From positions 1,054,001 through 1,118,000 of the forward strand of contig NZ_CP064955.1 of assembly GCF_011038645.2 (NCBI RefSeq): a stretch of 64,000 nucleotides of DNA. Direction: 5' to 3'. The notes beneath the pieces are model-generated. The model was not told the DNA's origin, searched no databases, and was given only the letters and a program-made list of their open reading frames with translations. Both the position numbers and the translations under genes were made by a program. Positions 52,076 through 61,854 of the stretch are shown here, in pieces (position 1 is the stretch's first letter; each line of letters opens with the position of its first letter). Source of the DNA: Corynebacterium qintianiae (lineage in GTDB: Bacteria > Actinomycetota > Actinomycetes > Mycobacteriales > Mycobacteriaceae).

Positions 52076-52906
52076 ATGACATCACGCCCCCTCGCACTCT
52101 CCCCATCCCGCGCGTCCGATTACAAGCAGTGCCCGTTGCTCTACCGGCTGCGCGCCATTGACCGCCTCCCGGAGCCAAAAACCGAGGCCCAGGTCAAGGG
52201 CACTCTGGTTCACGCTGTGCTGGAAGAGATGCACGGCTGGCCGCGTGAGCAGCGCACCTACCCGGCCGCGGTGAAGCGGATCGTACCTGCGTGGGAGAAA
52301 CTGGTTGCGGAGGATCCGAGCGTCGAGGAACCTGTCGCGGACCGCACGCAACTGTTCGTCGATGCCCGCACGCTCATCCGCGGTTACTTCCACATGGAAA
52401 ACCCCCTCGGTTTCGACTCAACCGAGCAGGAGATGTACGTTGACGGCGTTCTGCCCAACGGGGTGCCCGTGCGCGGGTTCATCGACCGCGTCGACGTCGC
52501 CCCGACCGGGGAGGTGCGCGTCGTCGACTATAAGACGGGGAAGAAACCCCAACCGCGCTACTCCGGTGACGCGCAGTTCCAAATGCGCTTCTACGCGCTG
52601 GTGTACTGGCGTTTCTTCGGCACGATTCCCGCCCAGCTTCGGTTGATGTACCTCAAAGTGATCGACTCGATGTTCCTCGCCCCCTCGCGCGAAGAACTGG
52701 AATACTTTGAGCGCGACCTCGGCGACCTATGGGCGAAAATCGAGGCGGACGGCCGCGGCGGCACCTTCCGCCCACGGACCTCCAAGCTATGTGGATGGTG
52801 CTCATTCCAAGCCATTTGTCCGGCGTTCGGGGGGACGCCTCCCGTCTACCCTGGTTGGCCGGGCGGCGCGCTTATCGACGACTCCCCCACGCACCCGGAG
52901 GACTAA
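52076..52906 (+). CDS. RecB/AddB-type PD-(D/E)XK nuclease with four-Cys cluster
   Basis: 276 residues. Nuclease core: GFIDRVD with D137 and VVDYKTGK with D151 and K153, then the QMRFYALVYW helix. C19 at the N-terminus and C239, C242 and C248 at the C-terminus have the spacing of the iron-sulphur staple found in AddB and Cas4 nucleases. It is a conserved single gene in actinobacteria (Rv2119-like) of unknown role in DNA repair. An ATG 12 nt upstream is an alternative start. Confidence 0.85.
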   Translation: MTSRPLALSPSRASDYKQCPLLYRLRAIDRLPEPKTEAQVKGTLVHAVLEEMHGWPREQRTYPAAVKRIVPAWEKLVAEDPSVEEPVADRTQLFVDARTLIRGYFHMENPLGFDSTEQEMYVDGVLPNGVPVRGFIDRVDVAPTGEVRVVDYKTGKKPQPRYSGDAQFQMRFYALVYWRFFGTIPAQLRLMYLKVIDSMFLAPSREELEYFERDLGDLWAKIEADGRGGTFRPRTSKLCGWCSFQAICPAFGGTPPVYPGWPGGALIDDSPTHPED

Positions 52907-52912
52907 CCCCTG

Positions 52913-54571
52913 TCAGAACAGCCCCGAGATGACCCCGTCCGCGTCGATGTCGATGCCGTCGGCGGCGGGCTTCTTCGGCAGGCCCGGCATGGTCATTACG
53001 TCACCGGTCAGCGCGAGGATGAACCCCGCGCCGGTGCGGGGGATGAGCTTACGCACGTGCAAGGTGTGGCCCTCAGGAGCTCCAAGCACCGACGGCTCGT
53101 CGGAGAACGAGTACTGCGTCTTCGAGATGCACACCGGCAGGGTGTCGAAGCCGTTCTCCTTCAGCGTGGCCAAATCCCGCTGCGCGTTGACCGAATACTG
53201 CACGCTGCCTGCACGGTAGATTTCGCGGGCGATCGTCTCTATCGAGTGCTCGACGCCGGCAGCGGCGTCGTAAAGCGGCCTCGAGGTTGCCTCACTGAGG
53301 TTCGCCATGACCAGGTCAGCGAGCTCGGAAGCTCCGGCCCCGCCCTGCGCCCAGACGTCCGCCTCCGCCAGCGCGATGCCGCGCTCGGTTGCCCAACCAC
53401 GGAGGAAGGCGCGCTCCGCCTCGGTGTCGCTGGCGAACAGGTTCACTGCAACGACAGGGGTGACGCCGAACTTAGTCACGTTGTCCACATGGCGCTCCAA
53501 GTTGACCACACCGCGCCTGAGTGCCTCGACATTCTCCTTGCTGGTCTCCTCTTTGGACACGCCGCCGTTGTATTTCAACGAACGGATGGTGGCCACGACA
53601 ACAGCGCCGGCAATATCCAGGCTGCCGTAACGGGCCTTGATGTCGAAGAACTTCTCTGCCCCGAGATCGGAGCCGAAGCCGGCCTCGGTGAGGACGACGT
53701 CGGCGAACTTCTGCGCGGTTCGGGTGGCGATGATGGTGTTGCAACCGTGGGCGATATTGGCGAAGGGGCCGCCGTGGATGAAGGCGGGGGTCCCGCCGAG
53801 TGTCTGCACGAGGTTGGGGTTGATCGCGTCTTTCAGCAGGGCGGCCATCGCCCCCTGGGCGCCCAGGTCGCCCGCTGTGACCGGCCTCTTGTCGTAGGAC
53901 AGGCCGACGGTGATTCGCGCCAGCCGTTCCTTCAAGTCGGCGAGGTCCGTGGCCAGGCCGAGGATCGCCATAATCTCGGAGGCGGCGGTGATGGTGAACC
54001 CGCTCTGCGCGGGAACTCCATTGGCGGGCCCGCCGAGCCCCGTGACAACGCTCCGCAAGGAGCGGTCGTTGACATCGAGGCAGCGCTGCCAGGTAATGCG
54101 CCTGGGGTCGATCCCGAGCGCGTTGCCCTGATGAATGTGGTTGTCCACCAGGGCCGCGAGCGTGTTGTTGGCGGATGTGATGGCGTGGAAGTCGCCAGTG
54201 AAGTGGAGGTTGATATCCTCCATCGGCACGACTTGGGAGTAGCCGCCGCCGGCGGCACCGCCCTTGATGCCCATGACGGGCCCGAGGGAGGGCTCGCGCA
54301 GCGCCACCAACGCCTTGGTCCCCTGCGCGGTGAGCGCGTCCGCCAAGCCAATCAGCACTGTGGATTTGCCCTCGCCGGCCGGTGTCGGAGAAACACCGGT
54401 AACGAGGACGACTTTGCCTTTCGCTTCGAGGCCCGGCAGAGCGGTGGAGTCAACCTTGGCCATGTACCTGCCGTACGGGATCAGGGCGTCCTGCGGGACG
54501 CCCACCCGGGCGGCGATGTCGGCGATGGGTTCGAGCTTGTGGGCCTGTGCGATGGCGACATCGGTGTTCAT
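52913..54571 (-). CDS. fhs: Formate-tetrahydrofolate ligase
   Basis: 552 residues. The P-loop-like VSPTPAGEGKST at 60-71 and the FTGDFHAITSANNTLAALVDNH, read as FTGDFHAITS and ANNTLAALVDNH, folate/formate motifs are conserved. It makes 10-formyl-THF from formate, THF and ATP. With pyruvate formate-lyase in the same genome it lets formate feed purine and formyl-methionine synthesis. It follows the dicarboxylate carrier by 5 nt. Upstream in-frame reading runs through that carrier and is rejected. Confidence 0.96.
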   Translation of the reverse strand: MNTDVAIAQAHKLEPIADIAARVGVPQDALIPYGRYMAKVDSTALPGLEAKGKVVLVTGVSPTPAGEGKSTVLIGLADALTAQGTKALVALREPSLGPVMGIKGGAAGGGYSQVVPMEDINLHFTGDFHAITSANNTLAALVDNHIHQGNALGIDPRRITWQRCLDVNDRSLRSVVTGLGGPANGVPAQSGFTITAASEIMAILGLATDLADLKERLARITVGLSYDKRPVTAGDLGAQGAMAALLKDAINPNLVQTLGGTPAFIHGGPFANIAHGCNTIIATRTAQKFADVVLTEAGFGSDLGAEKFFDIKARYGSLDIAGAVVVATIRSLKYNGGVSKEETSKENVEALRRGVVNLERHVDNVTKFGVTPVVAVNLFASDTEAERAFLRGWATERGIALAEADVWAQGGAGASELADLVMANLSEATSRPLYDAAAGVEHSIETIAREIYRAGSVQYSVNAQRDLATLKENGFDTLPVCISKTQYSFSDEPSVLGAPEGHTLHVRKLIPRTGAGFILALTGDVMTMPGLPKKPAADGIDIDADGVISGLF

Positions 54572-54576
54572 GACAC

Positions 54577-55887
54577 CTAGAGTACAAGCGCTCCGATGCC
54601 GTAACCGAGGAGCACGGAGACCGTGATGCAGATGACACCCGGAATGATGAACGGGTGGTCGAAGACGTACTTGCCAATCCTTGTCGAACCGGTGTCGTCC
54701 ATCTCCACAGCGGCAAGAACCGTCGGGTAGGTCGGTAGCACGAACAGAGCGGAGACCGCGGGGAAGGCGGCGATGGCCGTGAGCGGGCTGACACCGATGG
54801 CGAGGGCCGCAGGGATGAGGGCCTTCGTGGTCGCGGCCTGCGAGTACAGCAGCGAAGCCGCGAAGAAGAGCACGACCGCCAGCAGCCACGGCTGGGCTTG
54901 CAGCACGTTACCCGAGATCGCCTGGATGTCCTCGATGTAGTGGTTGATGAAGGTGGTGCCGAGCCAAGCGACGCCGAGCACGCAGACCGACGCCGACATG
55001 CCGGAGCGGAACACCTGGGTGTTGAGAACCTCCGCCGCGCGGTTCCGAGTCACCAACAGGATGACTGCGGCGGCGGCCAGCATGATGGCCATGATGGCCT
55101 CATTGCGCGGGACGGTGGGTTCGGCAATCAGCCCCACCTGATCGGAGATGAGGGTGGCGTAGACGATCACGATTGCGATGGCGGCAATGAAGATCCACAC
55201 CGAGGCCCGCGCGCCTTTCGGCGCGGTGTAGGCCGACTGCGGCTCCGGCATGCTCACTAGGCCAGCCTCGCGGCGTTCTTGGTACAGGGGGTCGTCGGCA
55301 AGCTCTTTGCCCAGACGGTTCGCAACCCAGGCCGTCGGGAAGATGGCGAGGAAGGTCGCGGGGATCATGATCGCGAGGAGCTGGAGATAACCCACGCCGA
55401 GGGGCTCCATGATCGACGCCATGAAGACGACGGCCGCGGAGATCGGCGAGGCAACGATGGCCATCTGCGACGCGATGACCGCCACTGACAGCGGGCGGGA
55501 AGGGCGGACGTCACCCTCCTTAGCTACCTCCACAATGACGGGCAGCGTGGAAAACGCGGTGTGGCCGGTACCGGCAAGGGTGGTCATGAGCCACGTCACA
55601 ATTGGAGCGTAGAGGGTGATGCGCTTGGGGTTGCGGCGCAGGAATCGCTCAGCGACGTGGACGAGGTAGTCCATGCCGCCCGCGAGCTGCATCGCGGAAA
55701 TCGCGGCAATGACGCACATGATGATGCCGATGACGTCGAACGGGATGTCGTCGGCGGTGACGTTCATGCCGGTGAGACCAAGCAAAAGGACTCCAAGGCC
55801 GCCGGCGAAGCCGATGGCGATGGAGCCCATGCGGGCGCCGAGAATGATGGCGCCGAAAAGGATGATGAGCTGGATGACTAGTAGCAT
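54577..55887 (-). CDS. Dcu-type anaerobic C4-dicarboxylate carrier
   Basis: 436 residues with about ten to twelve membrane helices and the DcuA/DcuB features LAGTGHTAFSTLPVIVEVAKEG (as LAGTGHTAFSTLPV and IVEVAKEG) and IASQMAIVASPISAAVVF. DcuA/B proteins exchange aspartate, fumarate and succinate during anaerobic growth. Gene order aspA-dcu is common, since AspA makes the fumarate that is reduced to succinate and exported. A 17-bp palindrome lies 25 nt before the start. Whether it is closer to DcuA or DcuB cannot be decided by eye. Confidence 0.9.
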   Translation of the reverse strand: MLLVIQLIILFGAIILGARMGSIAIGFAGGLGVLLLGLTGMNVTADDIPFDVIGIIMCVIAAISAMQLAGGMDYLVHVAERFLRRNPKRITLYAPIVTWLMTTLAGTGHTAFSTLPVIVEVAKEGDVRPSRPLSVAVIASQMAIVASPISAAVVFMASIMEPLGVGYLQLLAIMIPATFLAIFPTAWVANRLGKELADDPLYQERREAGLVSMPEPQSAYTAPKGARASVWIFIAAIAIVIVYATLISDQVGLIAEPTVPRNEAIMAIMLAAAAVILLVTRNRAAEVLNTQVFRSGMSASVCVLGVAWLGTTFINHYIEDIQAISGNVLQAQPWLLAVVLFFAASLLYSQAATTKALIPAALAIGVSPLTAIAAFPAVSALFVLPTYPTVLAAVEMDDTGSTRIGKYVFDHPFIIPGVICITVSVLLGYGIGALVL

Positions 55888-55911
55888 CTCGGGGTGTCCT
55901 TATGGCTGGAA

Positions 55912-55928
55912 CTGATAACAGTTATCAG
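55912..55928. promoter_or_regulatory. 17-bp palindrome upstream of the dcu-type gene
   Basis: CTGATAAC-a-GTTATCAG, with perfect 8-bp arms around one base, lies between aspA and the carrier gene. It is a candidate operator for an unidentified regulator; the spacing does not fit an FNR or CRP/GlxR site. Confidence 0.45.
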
Positions 55929-55962
55929 TATTCACCCATGAAACCCCGGGGGCAACTCGAGG

Positions 55963-57393
55963 CTAAGCTTCCTCGTCGTCCAGGTAAAGCTTGCCTTGGA
56001 ACTCCGGATGCATGAGATTCTCCTTGCTCAAAGCCCTGTCGAGATCCTCCTCCGTGAGCAGGCCCTTCTCCAAAACGAGCTCGCGCACGCCACGGCCGGT
56101 GCGGGCGGCTTCCTTGCCCACCAAATCGCCGTTGTGGTGGCCGATCAGCGGGTTGAGGTAGGTGATGATACCGATGGAGTTGTTGACGTACGCCTCGCAC
56201 ACCTCACGGTTCGCGGTGATCCCGTCGACGCACTTCTCGCGTAGCGAGTCTGCGGCGTTGCCCAGCAGCTTCACGGAACCGAACAGACACTGCGCAATGA
56301 CCGGCTCCATCACGTTGAGCTGCAGCTGGCCGGCTTCTGCGGCCATGGACACGGTGACATCGTTGCCGAAGACCTTGAAGCAAACCTGGTTGACCACCTC
56401 TGGAATGACCGGGTTGACCTTGGCAGGCATGATCGAGGAGCCGGCCTGGCGCTCCGGGAGGTTGATCTCGTTGAGGCCGGCACGTGGGCCGGAGGAGAGC
56501 AGACGGAGGTCGTTGCAGATCTTGGACAGCTTCATCGCGGCGCGCTTGATGGCGGAATGCATCATGACGTAGCCGCCGGTATCCGATGTCGCCTCGATGA
56601 GGTCCGGGGAGGCCTGAATGTCCAGACCCGTTACTTCGCGCAGGGCCGCGACCGCCTGGTCGCGGTACCCACTGGGGGTGTTGATGCCGGTGCCGATAGC
56701 GGTGGCACCGAGGTTGATCTCCAGCAACGCGTTTGCGGCGGTGGAGATGGTGCGCTGCTCCTCCGCCAGGTTTGAACCAAAGGCGATGAACTCCTGCCCC
56801 AGTGTCATCGGGACGGCGTCCTGCAGCTGGGTGCGACCCATCTTGATGATGTCATTGAACTCATCGCCCTTGGCACGGAACGCTTTCTGCAACTCGTCCA
56901 GCTGCACGAGCAAACGCTGCACGGAGTAGTAAAGTCCGAGACGGAAGCCGGTGGGGTACGCATCGTTGGTGGACTGAGACATGTTGACGTCATCGTTGGG
57001 GTTGATGATGTCGTAGGAGCCCTTCTCCTCACCGAGATGCTCCAAGGCGAGGTTGGCGATGACCTCGTTGACATTCATGTTCACCGAGGTGCCAGCGCCG
57101 CCCTGGTAGATGTCGATCGGGAATTGATCGAGGCAGCGTCCGCCCACGATGATCTCGTCGCAGGCCCACATGATTGCATCAGCTTTCGCCTTCGGCAGCA
57201 CGTGGAGACGGCGGTTCGCCATTGCGGCCGCCTTCTTCACCTGGGCCATGCCGCGGATGAAATCGGGGATGTCGTTAATTTTGGTCCCGGAGATCTGGAA
57301 GTTGTCCACGGCCCTCAAGGTGTGGACGCCGTAGTAGACGTCCGAGGGCACTTCCAACGTTCCGAGCAGGTCTTCTTCAATGCGAGTAGCCAT
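55963..57393 (-). CDS. aspA: Aspartate ammonia-lyase
   Basis: 476 residues. Fumarase/aspartase superfamily signature [11 protein letters not shown] at 318-328 with the catalytic Ser S320 in the mobile loop, and the substrate motifs [13 protein letters not shown] and [11 protein letters not shown]. It converts aspartate to fumarate and ammonia. Corynebacterial relatives have an N-terminal extension; here the ATG opening [11 protein letters not shown] is preferred, with an alternative 12 nt upstream. Located 29 nt after hisG and followed by the Dcu-type carrier. Confidence 0.95.
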   Translation of the reverse strand: MATRIEEDLLGTLEVPSDVYYGVHTLRAVDNFQISGTKINDIPDFIRGMAQVKKAAAMANRRLHVLPKAKADAIMWACDEIIVGGRCLDQFPIDIYQGGAGTSVNMNVNEVIANLALEHLGEEKGSYDIINPNDDVNMSQSTNDAYPTGFRLGLYYSVQRLLVQLDELQKAFRAKGDEFNDIIKMGRTQLQDAVPMTLGQEFIAFGSNLAEEQRTISTAANALLEINLGATAIGTGINTPSGYRDQAVAALREVTGLDIQASPDLIEATSDTGGYVMMHSAIKRAAMKLSKICNDLRLLSSGPRAGLNEINLPERQAGSSIMPAKVNPVIPEVVNQVCFKVFGNDVTVSMAAEAGQLQLNVMEPVIAQCLFGSVKLLGNAADSLREKCVDGITANREVCEAYVNNSIGIITYLNPLIGHHNGDLVGKEAARTGRGVRELVLEKGLLTEEDLDRALSKENLMHPEFQGKLYLDDEEA

Positions 57394-57422
57394 GTTCACC
57401 AGCATACCCGTGACCGGCGTCC

Positions 57423-58271
57423 TTAGAGTCGGGCGATCCTGAGCTCGGTGGCGAGGATTCCTTCGGCGCCGACAACGGCTAACTCGTCCATGGTCTGGTT
57501 CGCCTTCTTGCGCGGAACCATAGCGCGGACCGCGACCCAACCGTCGCGCGACAGCGGTGACACGGTGGGGCCGGTAATGCCCGGTGTAATGGAAGTTGCG
57601 CGCTCGAGATTCTCTCTGGAGATGTTGTAATCAACCATGAGGTAGTTCTGCGCGTTAAGGATGCCCCGGATGCGCTTGAGCAGCACGTCCTGCTCGGGGC
57701 AACCCTCATGTCCGCGGCGGCGGATGACCACGGCCTCGCTGGTGACCATCGGCTCCCCGAACGGAGCGAGGCCCTGTTGCCGCAGCGTTGCCCCCGTGGA
57801 CACAACGTCGGCGATCGCATCAGCGACGCCGAGCTTGATCGAAATTTCCACGGCCCCGTCGAGACGCGTCACCTCACCCGGGGTGATGCCGCGATCGGCG
57901 AGGTAGTCGGTGACTAAGTGGGGATACGACGTGGCGACGCGTTTGCCTTCAAGGTCCTGGATTGTCCATGGCTCCCCCGCGGGGGCGGCGAAGCGGAACG
58001 TCGAAGATCCGAATCCCAACGCCATCACCTCTTCGACATTCGCGCGGGAGTCTGCGGCGAGATCCCGGCCGGTGATCCCGAGGTCGAGGTGGCCTTGGGC
58101 GACGTAGATGGCGATGTCCTTGGGGCGCAGGAAATAGAACTCGACTCCATTCGCCTCGTCGAGAACGTTCAGCGATTTGTTGATGCCGCGGCCCTTGTAC
58201 CCGGCCTCTTTCAACACCTCTACCGCTTTCTCAGACAGCGACCCCTTGTTGGGTACTGCGACTTTGATCAT
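57423..58271 (-). CDS. hisG: ATP phosphoribosyltransferase HisG
   Basis: 282 residues, the long form with a C-terminal regulatory ACT-like domain. Motifs include [39 protein letters not shown] (the PRPP loop region) and [11 protein letters not shown]. It catalyses the first step of histidine synthesis and is inhibited by histidine. Co-transcribed with hisE, 24 nt upstream, as in other corynebacteria. Confidence 0.97.
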   Translation of the reverse strand: MIKVAVPNKGSLSEKAVEVLKEAGYKGRGINKSLNVLDEANGVEFYFLRPKDIAIYVAQGHLDLGITGRDLAADSRANVEEVMALGFGSSTFRFAAPAGEPWTIQDLEGKRVATSYPHLVTDYLADRGITPGEVTRLDGAVEISIKLGVADAIADVVSTGATLRQQGLAPFGEPMVTSEAVVIRRRGHEGCPEQDVLLKRIRGILNAQNYLMVDYNISRENLERATSITPGITGPTVSPLSRDGWVAVRAMVPRKKANQTMDELAVVGAEGILATELRIARL

Positions 58272-58295
58272 GGCAGATCAGCTCCTTCGGGGTGC

Positions 58296-58559
58296 CTAGA
58301 GGTACTTGTAGACGTCGGCGGGCGTGAGGCCGCGCTTGAGCATCATCACCTGGGTCCAGTAGATGAGCTGGCTCATCTCCTCCGCCAGCTCCTCATCGGA
58401 CTGGTATTCGGCCGCGATCCACACCTCGCCGGCCTCCTCGATGATCTTTTTGCCGATGTAATGCTCCCCGCTGTCCAGCGCCTTGACGGTCCCGGAGCCG
58501 GCGGGCTTGGACTCGGCTTTCTCGGCGAGCTCGGCAAAAAGTTCCTCGAAGTTTTTCAC
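58296..58559 (-). CDS. hisE: Phosphoribosyl-ATP pyrophosphatase HisE
   Basis: 87 residues. All-alpha MazG-like fold with the Mg2+-binding pattern [16 protein letters not shown] and EEMSQLIYW. It hydrolyses phosphoribosyl-ATP to phosphoribosyl-AMP, the second step of histidine synthesis, and is separate from HisI here. 6 nt after the HAD phosphatase gene and 24 nt before hisG. Confidence 0.96.
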   Translation of the reverse strand: MKNFEELFAELAEKAESKPAGSGTVKALDSGEHYIGKKIIEEAGEVWIAAEYQSDEELAEEMSQLIYWTQVMMLKRGLTPADVYKYL

Positions 58560-58565
58560 GGAGAC

Positions 58566-59252
58566 TTACTCTATCGCACTCTCCCGCTTTAGGTCCGCAA
58601 TATCCGCGTACCACTGCATAACATGCGCATGGGTGGCGCCGAGGAAGTTAGCCGGGTCGAACGCGACAACGCCCTCGGGCACTGTCTCCGAGAGACCGAG
58701 GACTGCGCACCCAGCCGCCGCGGCGGCGCTCATTCCCGCCCATGAGTCCTCGAACACGAGGCAATTCGACGGTCTTTCCCCCACCCTGCGAGCCGCCTCG
58801 ACGTACATGTCGGGCGCCGGTTTTGCGCGTTCGACTTCGTCGCCGGTGATCGAGTCAACAAAGAACCCCCGTCCGACGGCGTCGATGCAGGCGTCGGCAA
58901 GCACGCGCTCGGTGTTGGTGGTGACGAGCATCGGGATCCCAGCCTCATGCAGGGAGGCGAGCAGGCCGCGGACACCGGGATTCGGCTCTAGAGTGCCGGA
59001 CATGAGATCGGCCATGCGCGCGTACATCCACGCCTTGTGGTGGTCGTAGTCCCCCTCGGCGAGCGCCACACCCGCGTGGGTGGCGGCGATACCGAGTGTG
59101 TTGGCGAAGCTGCCGCCGACGGTACGCTCGCGCAGCTGCGGCGTCAGACGCCTGCCCAGGTTCTCCGAGAGTTCGTAGGTGGCAATCCCCCACAGCGGCT
59201 CGGTGTCGACGAGGGTGCCGTCCATGTCCCAGAAAATAGCCTTTGGCAGCAC
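58566..59252 (-). CDS. HAD-superfamily hydrolase
   Basis: 228 residues from GTG. HAD motifs: nucleophile D9 and D11 in WDMDGTLVDTEP, motif II Thr in MLVTTNTE, the motif III Lys in RAKPAPDMY, and motif IV in VFEDSWAGMSAA. The cap is of the C1 type. It is a beta-phosphoglucomutase-like phosphatase of unknown substrate. Linkage to hisE (6-nt gap) may hint at a metabolite phosphatase, but nothing in the sequence shows this. Confidence 0.88.
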   Translation of the reverse strand: MLPKAIFWDMDGTLVDTEPLWGIATYELSENLGRRLTPQLRERTVGGSFANTLGIAATHAGVALAEGDYDHHKAWMYARMADLMSGTLEPNPGVRGLLASLHEAGIPMLVTTNTERVLADACIDAVGRGFFVDSITGDEVERAKPAPDMYVEAARRVGERPSNCLVFEDSWAGMSAAAAAGCAVLGLSETVPEGVVAFDPANFLGATHAHVMQWYADIADLKRESAIE

Positions 59253-59253
59253 G

Positions 59254-59634
59254 TTACTCCAGCTCTGGCAGCTCGTTGAGGGCCTCGTCGTCGGCACCCG
59301 TCGCGGCGGAGGCGCGGAACACCAGGGACTCCAAGTCCGCCTTCTCCTCCGGCTCCAGCACCGCGCCGGCATGCGCGGCGTTGAAGTCCTCGAGCGCGGA
59401 GTAGAACGGGGCGACCACCTTTTTCAACTCCTCGCCGTCCGGGTCGTCACCAAGCAGTTCGAGCGCGTCGAGAAAGCCCTCGATCTTTTGCTTCAGCTCG
59501 GGCAAAACCGCGGCGTCGAAGGGCTCGTCCCACAGCTCCTTGTCCTCGTCGCGCAAGTAGGAGCCGGTGGCGAAGGTGTGGAGGTCGGAGATGAACTCGT
59601 CGACGTCGGATTGGAACTGCTCGCGAATTGTCAT
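59254..59634 (-). CDS. Small acidic protein of unknown function
   Basis: 126 residues, mainly helical and strongly acidic (ELWDEPFDAAVLPELKQ; LELLGDDPDGEELKKVV; EEKADLESLVFRASAATGADDEAL). No family or motif is recognised. It is genuinely coding: its stop is immediately followed by the GTG of the HAD gene, and it begins 23 nt after mshC. A cytoplasmic protein is likely, with no signal peptide or membrane segment. Confidence 0.65.
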   Translation of the reverse strand: MTIREQFQSDVDEFISDLHTFATGSYLRDEDKELWDEPFDAAVLPELKQKIEGFLDALELLGDDPDGEELKKVVAPFYSALEDFNAAHAGAVLEPEEKADLESLVFRASAATGADDEALNELPELE

Positions 59635-59657
59635 GCGTTCATTGTGGACGAAAACCG

Positions 59658-60872
59658 CTACACCCGCACGCCAAGCAAACCGTCAAGGGCACCGGCGATC
59701 ATTCCGTCGTGGTCGCCCGCAACCTCGTCAACTACCCGCAGCGCCGCTGGGGTGTCGAGGTCGTCCGCAAGAGCTGCGCGAAGCTTATCGACGACCCGCT
59801 CAGCGTCAGCGGACGAAACCTCCCGTGCCAGGTTCACGCGCCAACGCGCCAGGCGCTGCTCGGCCCCGCGGAGAATCGCCTCGGAGAATTCACGGTCGGT
59901 GCGGTAATGGTCGGTGAACACGGCGAGGCGGATCGCCGACGGCTCGTGGCCTTGCTCGGTGAGCTTGTGCACGAACACGAGGTTGCCCAGCGACTTGGAC
60001 ATCTTCACCCCGTCGAGTGCGATCATGCCGGCGTGGACGTAGTGCCCCGCCATGCGCGGTTCGCTGTATGCGGCCTCGGCGTGCGCCGCGGAGAACTCGT
60101 GGTGCGGAAAAGCGAGATCAGAGCCGCCGCCCTGGATGGAAAACCGGGCGCCGAGGCGGTTTGTGGCGATCGCGGAGCACTCGATGTGCCACCCCGGCCG
60201 GCCGGGGCCGAAGGGGGAATCCCAGGCGGGCTCGCCCGCGCGGTGGCCGCGCCACACGAGGGCGTCGAGCGGGTCGCGCTTGCCCACGCGGTCGGGGTCG
60301 CCCCCGCGCTCGGCGAAGAACATCTCCATGTCCGCGCGGGAATAGTTCGACGCGTAGCCGAACTGCTCCGTCGCGGCGATGGAGGCGTAGATGTCGCCGT
60401 GGTCGAGGCGGTAGGCGGCGTCGGCGTCGAGAAGCTTTTGCACCATCTCGACGACTTCGCCGACCGACTCAATCGCACCGATGTAGTCGCGCGGCGGAAT
60501 AACGCCGAGGATCTCCATGTCGGAACGGAACAGGTTGATCTGCTGCTGACCCAGCTCGCGCCAGTCCACGCCGTCGCGCGCCGCCCGCTCGAAGAGGGGG
60601 TCGTCCACGTCGGTGATGTTCTGCACGTAATGGACCTTGTGGCCGTTCGCGAGCAGCTGGCGCTGCACCAGGTCGAACGTGAGATACGTCGCCGCGTGAC
60701 CCAGGTGGGTCGAGTCATACGGGGTGATGCCGCAGACGTACATTCCCACCTCACCGTCTGCGTTAGGGGTTGTGTCTACCGGCTTGACGGCCTGGTCTGC
60801 GGTGTCGTAGAGGTTCAGATTGACGGGTGTCCCGGCAACCTGGGGAACCTCGGGGGTGGGCCAAGAATGCAT
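59658..60872 (-). CDS. mshC: Cysteine-glucosaminyl-inositol ligase MshC
   Basis: 404 residues, related to cysteinyl-tRNA synthetase but shorter and without the anticodon domain. The zinc ligands include C47 ([10 protein letters not shown]), C232 and H257; the HIGH-like STHLGHA lies at 54-60 and KMSKS at 290-294. It joins cysteine to GlcN-Ins in mycothiol synthesis, using ATP. Follows uppP by 22 nt, as in C. glutamicum. Confidence 0.96.
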   Translation of the reverse strand: MHSWPTPEVPQVAGTPVNLNLYDTADQAVKPVDTTPNADGEVGMYVCGITPYDSTHLGHAATYLTFDLVQRQLLANGHKVHYVQNITDVDDPLFERAARDGVDWRELGQQQINLFRSDMEILGVIPPRDYIGAIESVGEVVEMVQKLLDADAAYRLDHGDIYASIAATEQFGYASNYSRADMEMFFAERGGDPDRVGKRDPLDALVWRGHRAGEPAWDSPFGPGRPGWHIECSAIATNRLGARFSIQGGGSDLAFPHHEFSAAHAEAAYSEPRMAGHYVHAGMIALDGVKMSKSLGNLVFVHKLTEQGHEPSAIRLAVFTDHYRTDREFSEAILRGAEQRLARWRVNLAREVSSADAERVVDKLRAALADDLDTPAALRVVDEVAGDHDGMIAGALDGLLGVRV

Positions 60873-60894
60873 GGTGACTACCCTACAGCCACCC

Positions 60895-61752
60895 CTACAG
60901 CGGGTTCATGACCCCGGCGGCGAGCAGGATCATGACGATGATGCCCAGCGGGATGCGGTAAGCGGCGAACCATGAGAACGAGTGGTGGGACACGAACTTC
61001 AACAGCCACGCGATGGAAACATAACCGAGCGCAAAGGCGACGCCGCTACCGACTAGCAATTGCATGCCGGTCGCCGCCTGGCCCGACTGAGGAGCGAACG
61101 CGTCGGGCAGCGAGAACAAACCGGAGGCGAGCACGGCGGGGATGGCGAGGAGGAAGCTGAAGCGGGTAGCCACTTCGCGGTCCAAGTTGAGGAAGAGGCC
61201 GCCGGATATCGTGCCTCCCGAACGCGACACCCCGGGGATCAGCGCGAGGCACTGCCACAAGCCCATGATGATGGCGTCTTTCATGGTCAGATCCCCAAAA
61301 CCGCGGTTCTTTGTACCCCGTCGCTCGGCGAGGATAAAGACGAGGGAGAACAAGATGAGCACGGTGGCGGTAATCCAGAGGTTGCGGAAATTCTCGCGAA
61401 TCAAGTCCTTGAGCAGTACACCGAGCAAGGCGACAGGGACGGTCCCGACGATGACCATCCATCCCATGCGGTAGTCGAAACCGCGCTTTTCCTTGTTGAA
61501 CAGGCCAGCAAACCAACCGGTGAGGATCTGCCAGATCTCCTTCGCGAAGAACACAAGCACCGCCAACTCGGTGCCAAGCTGGATCACTGCCGTGAAGCTT
61601 GCGCCGGCGTCTTCACCCCAGAAGAGCTCAGAGACGATGCGGAGGTGCCCGGACGAGGAAACCGGCAAAAATTCGGTCAGCCCCTGCACCACGGACAGGA
61701 CAATCACCTGGAGCCAGCTCATCGGCTCCGTCACGTCAGTTGCGGTGTTCAT
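60895..61752 (-). CDS. uppP: Undecaprenyl-diphosphatase UppP (BacA)
   Basis: 285 residues with eight or so membrane helices. The two active-site motifs are [15 protein letters not shown] near residue 24 and GVSRSGGT near residue 175. It dephosphorylates undecaprenyl diphosphate to recycle the carrier lipid for peptidoglycan and arabinogalactan synthesis; raised levels give bacitracin resistance. First gene of the long minus-strand run; divergent from the lipoprotein gene. Confidence 0.96.
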   Translation of the reverse strand: MNTATDVTEPMSWLQVIVLSVVQGLTEFLPVSSSGHLRIVSELFWGEDAGASFTAVIQLGTELAVLVFFAKEIWQILTGWFAGLFNKEKRGFDYRMGWMVIVGTVPVALLGVLLKDLIRENFRNLWITATVLILFSLVFILAERRGTKNRGFGDLTMKDAIIMGLWQCLALIPGVSRSGGTISGGLFLNLDREVATRFSFLLAIPAVLASGLFSLPDAFAPQSGQAATGMQLLVGSGVAFALGYVSIAWLLKFVSHHSFSWFAAYRIPLGIIVMILLAAGVMNPL

Positions 61753-61854
61753 GCTGAGATACGCTACCCCCGCGGCGCACGGTTGAGCGCACCGCGGCGG
61801 TGGGAGAAGGCCTGTGAGTTCTACAGAGCCCGGTTGCTAGTGTTGGTCGGTGTG

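Noticed and set aside
53057-54580. 507-codon plus-strand ORF opposite fhs
   Set aside because: Antisense shadow of a fully conserved fhs gene, low-complexity Gly/Val/Asp-rich product.
61060-61854. N-terminal extension of the lipoprotein gene
   Set aside because: It would run antisense through uppP; the lipobox signal peptide at 61855 defines the true start.
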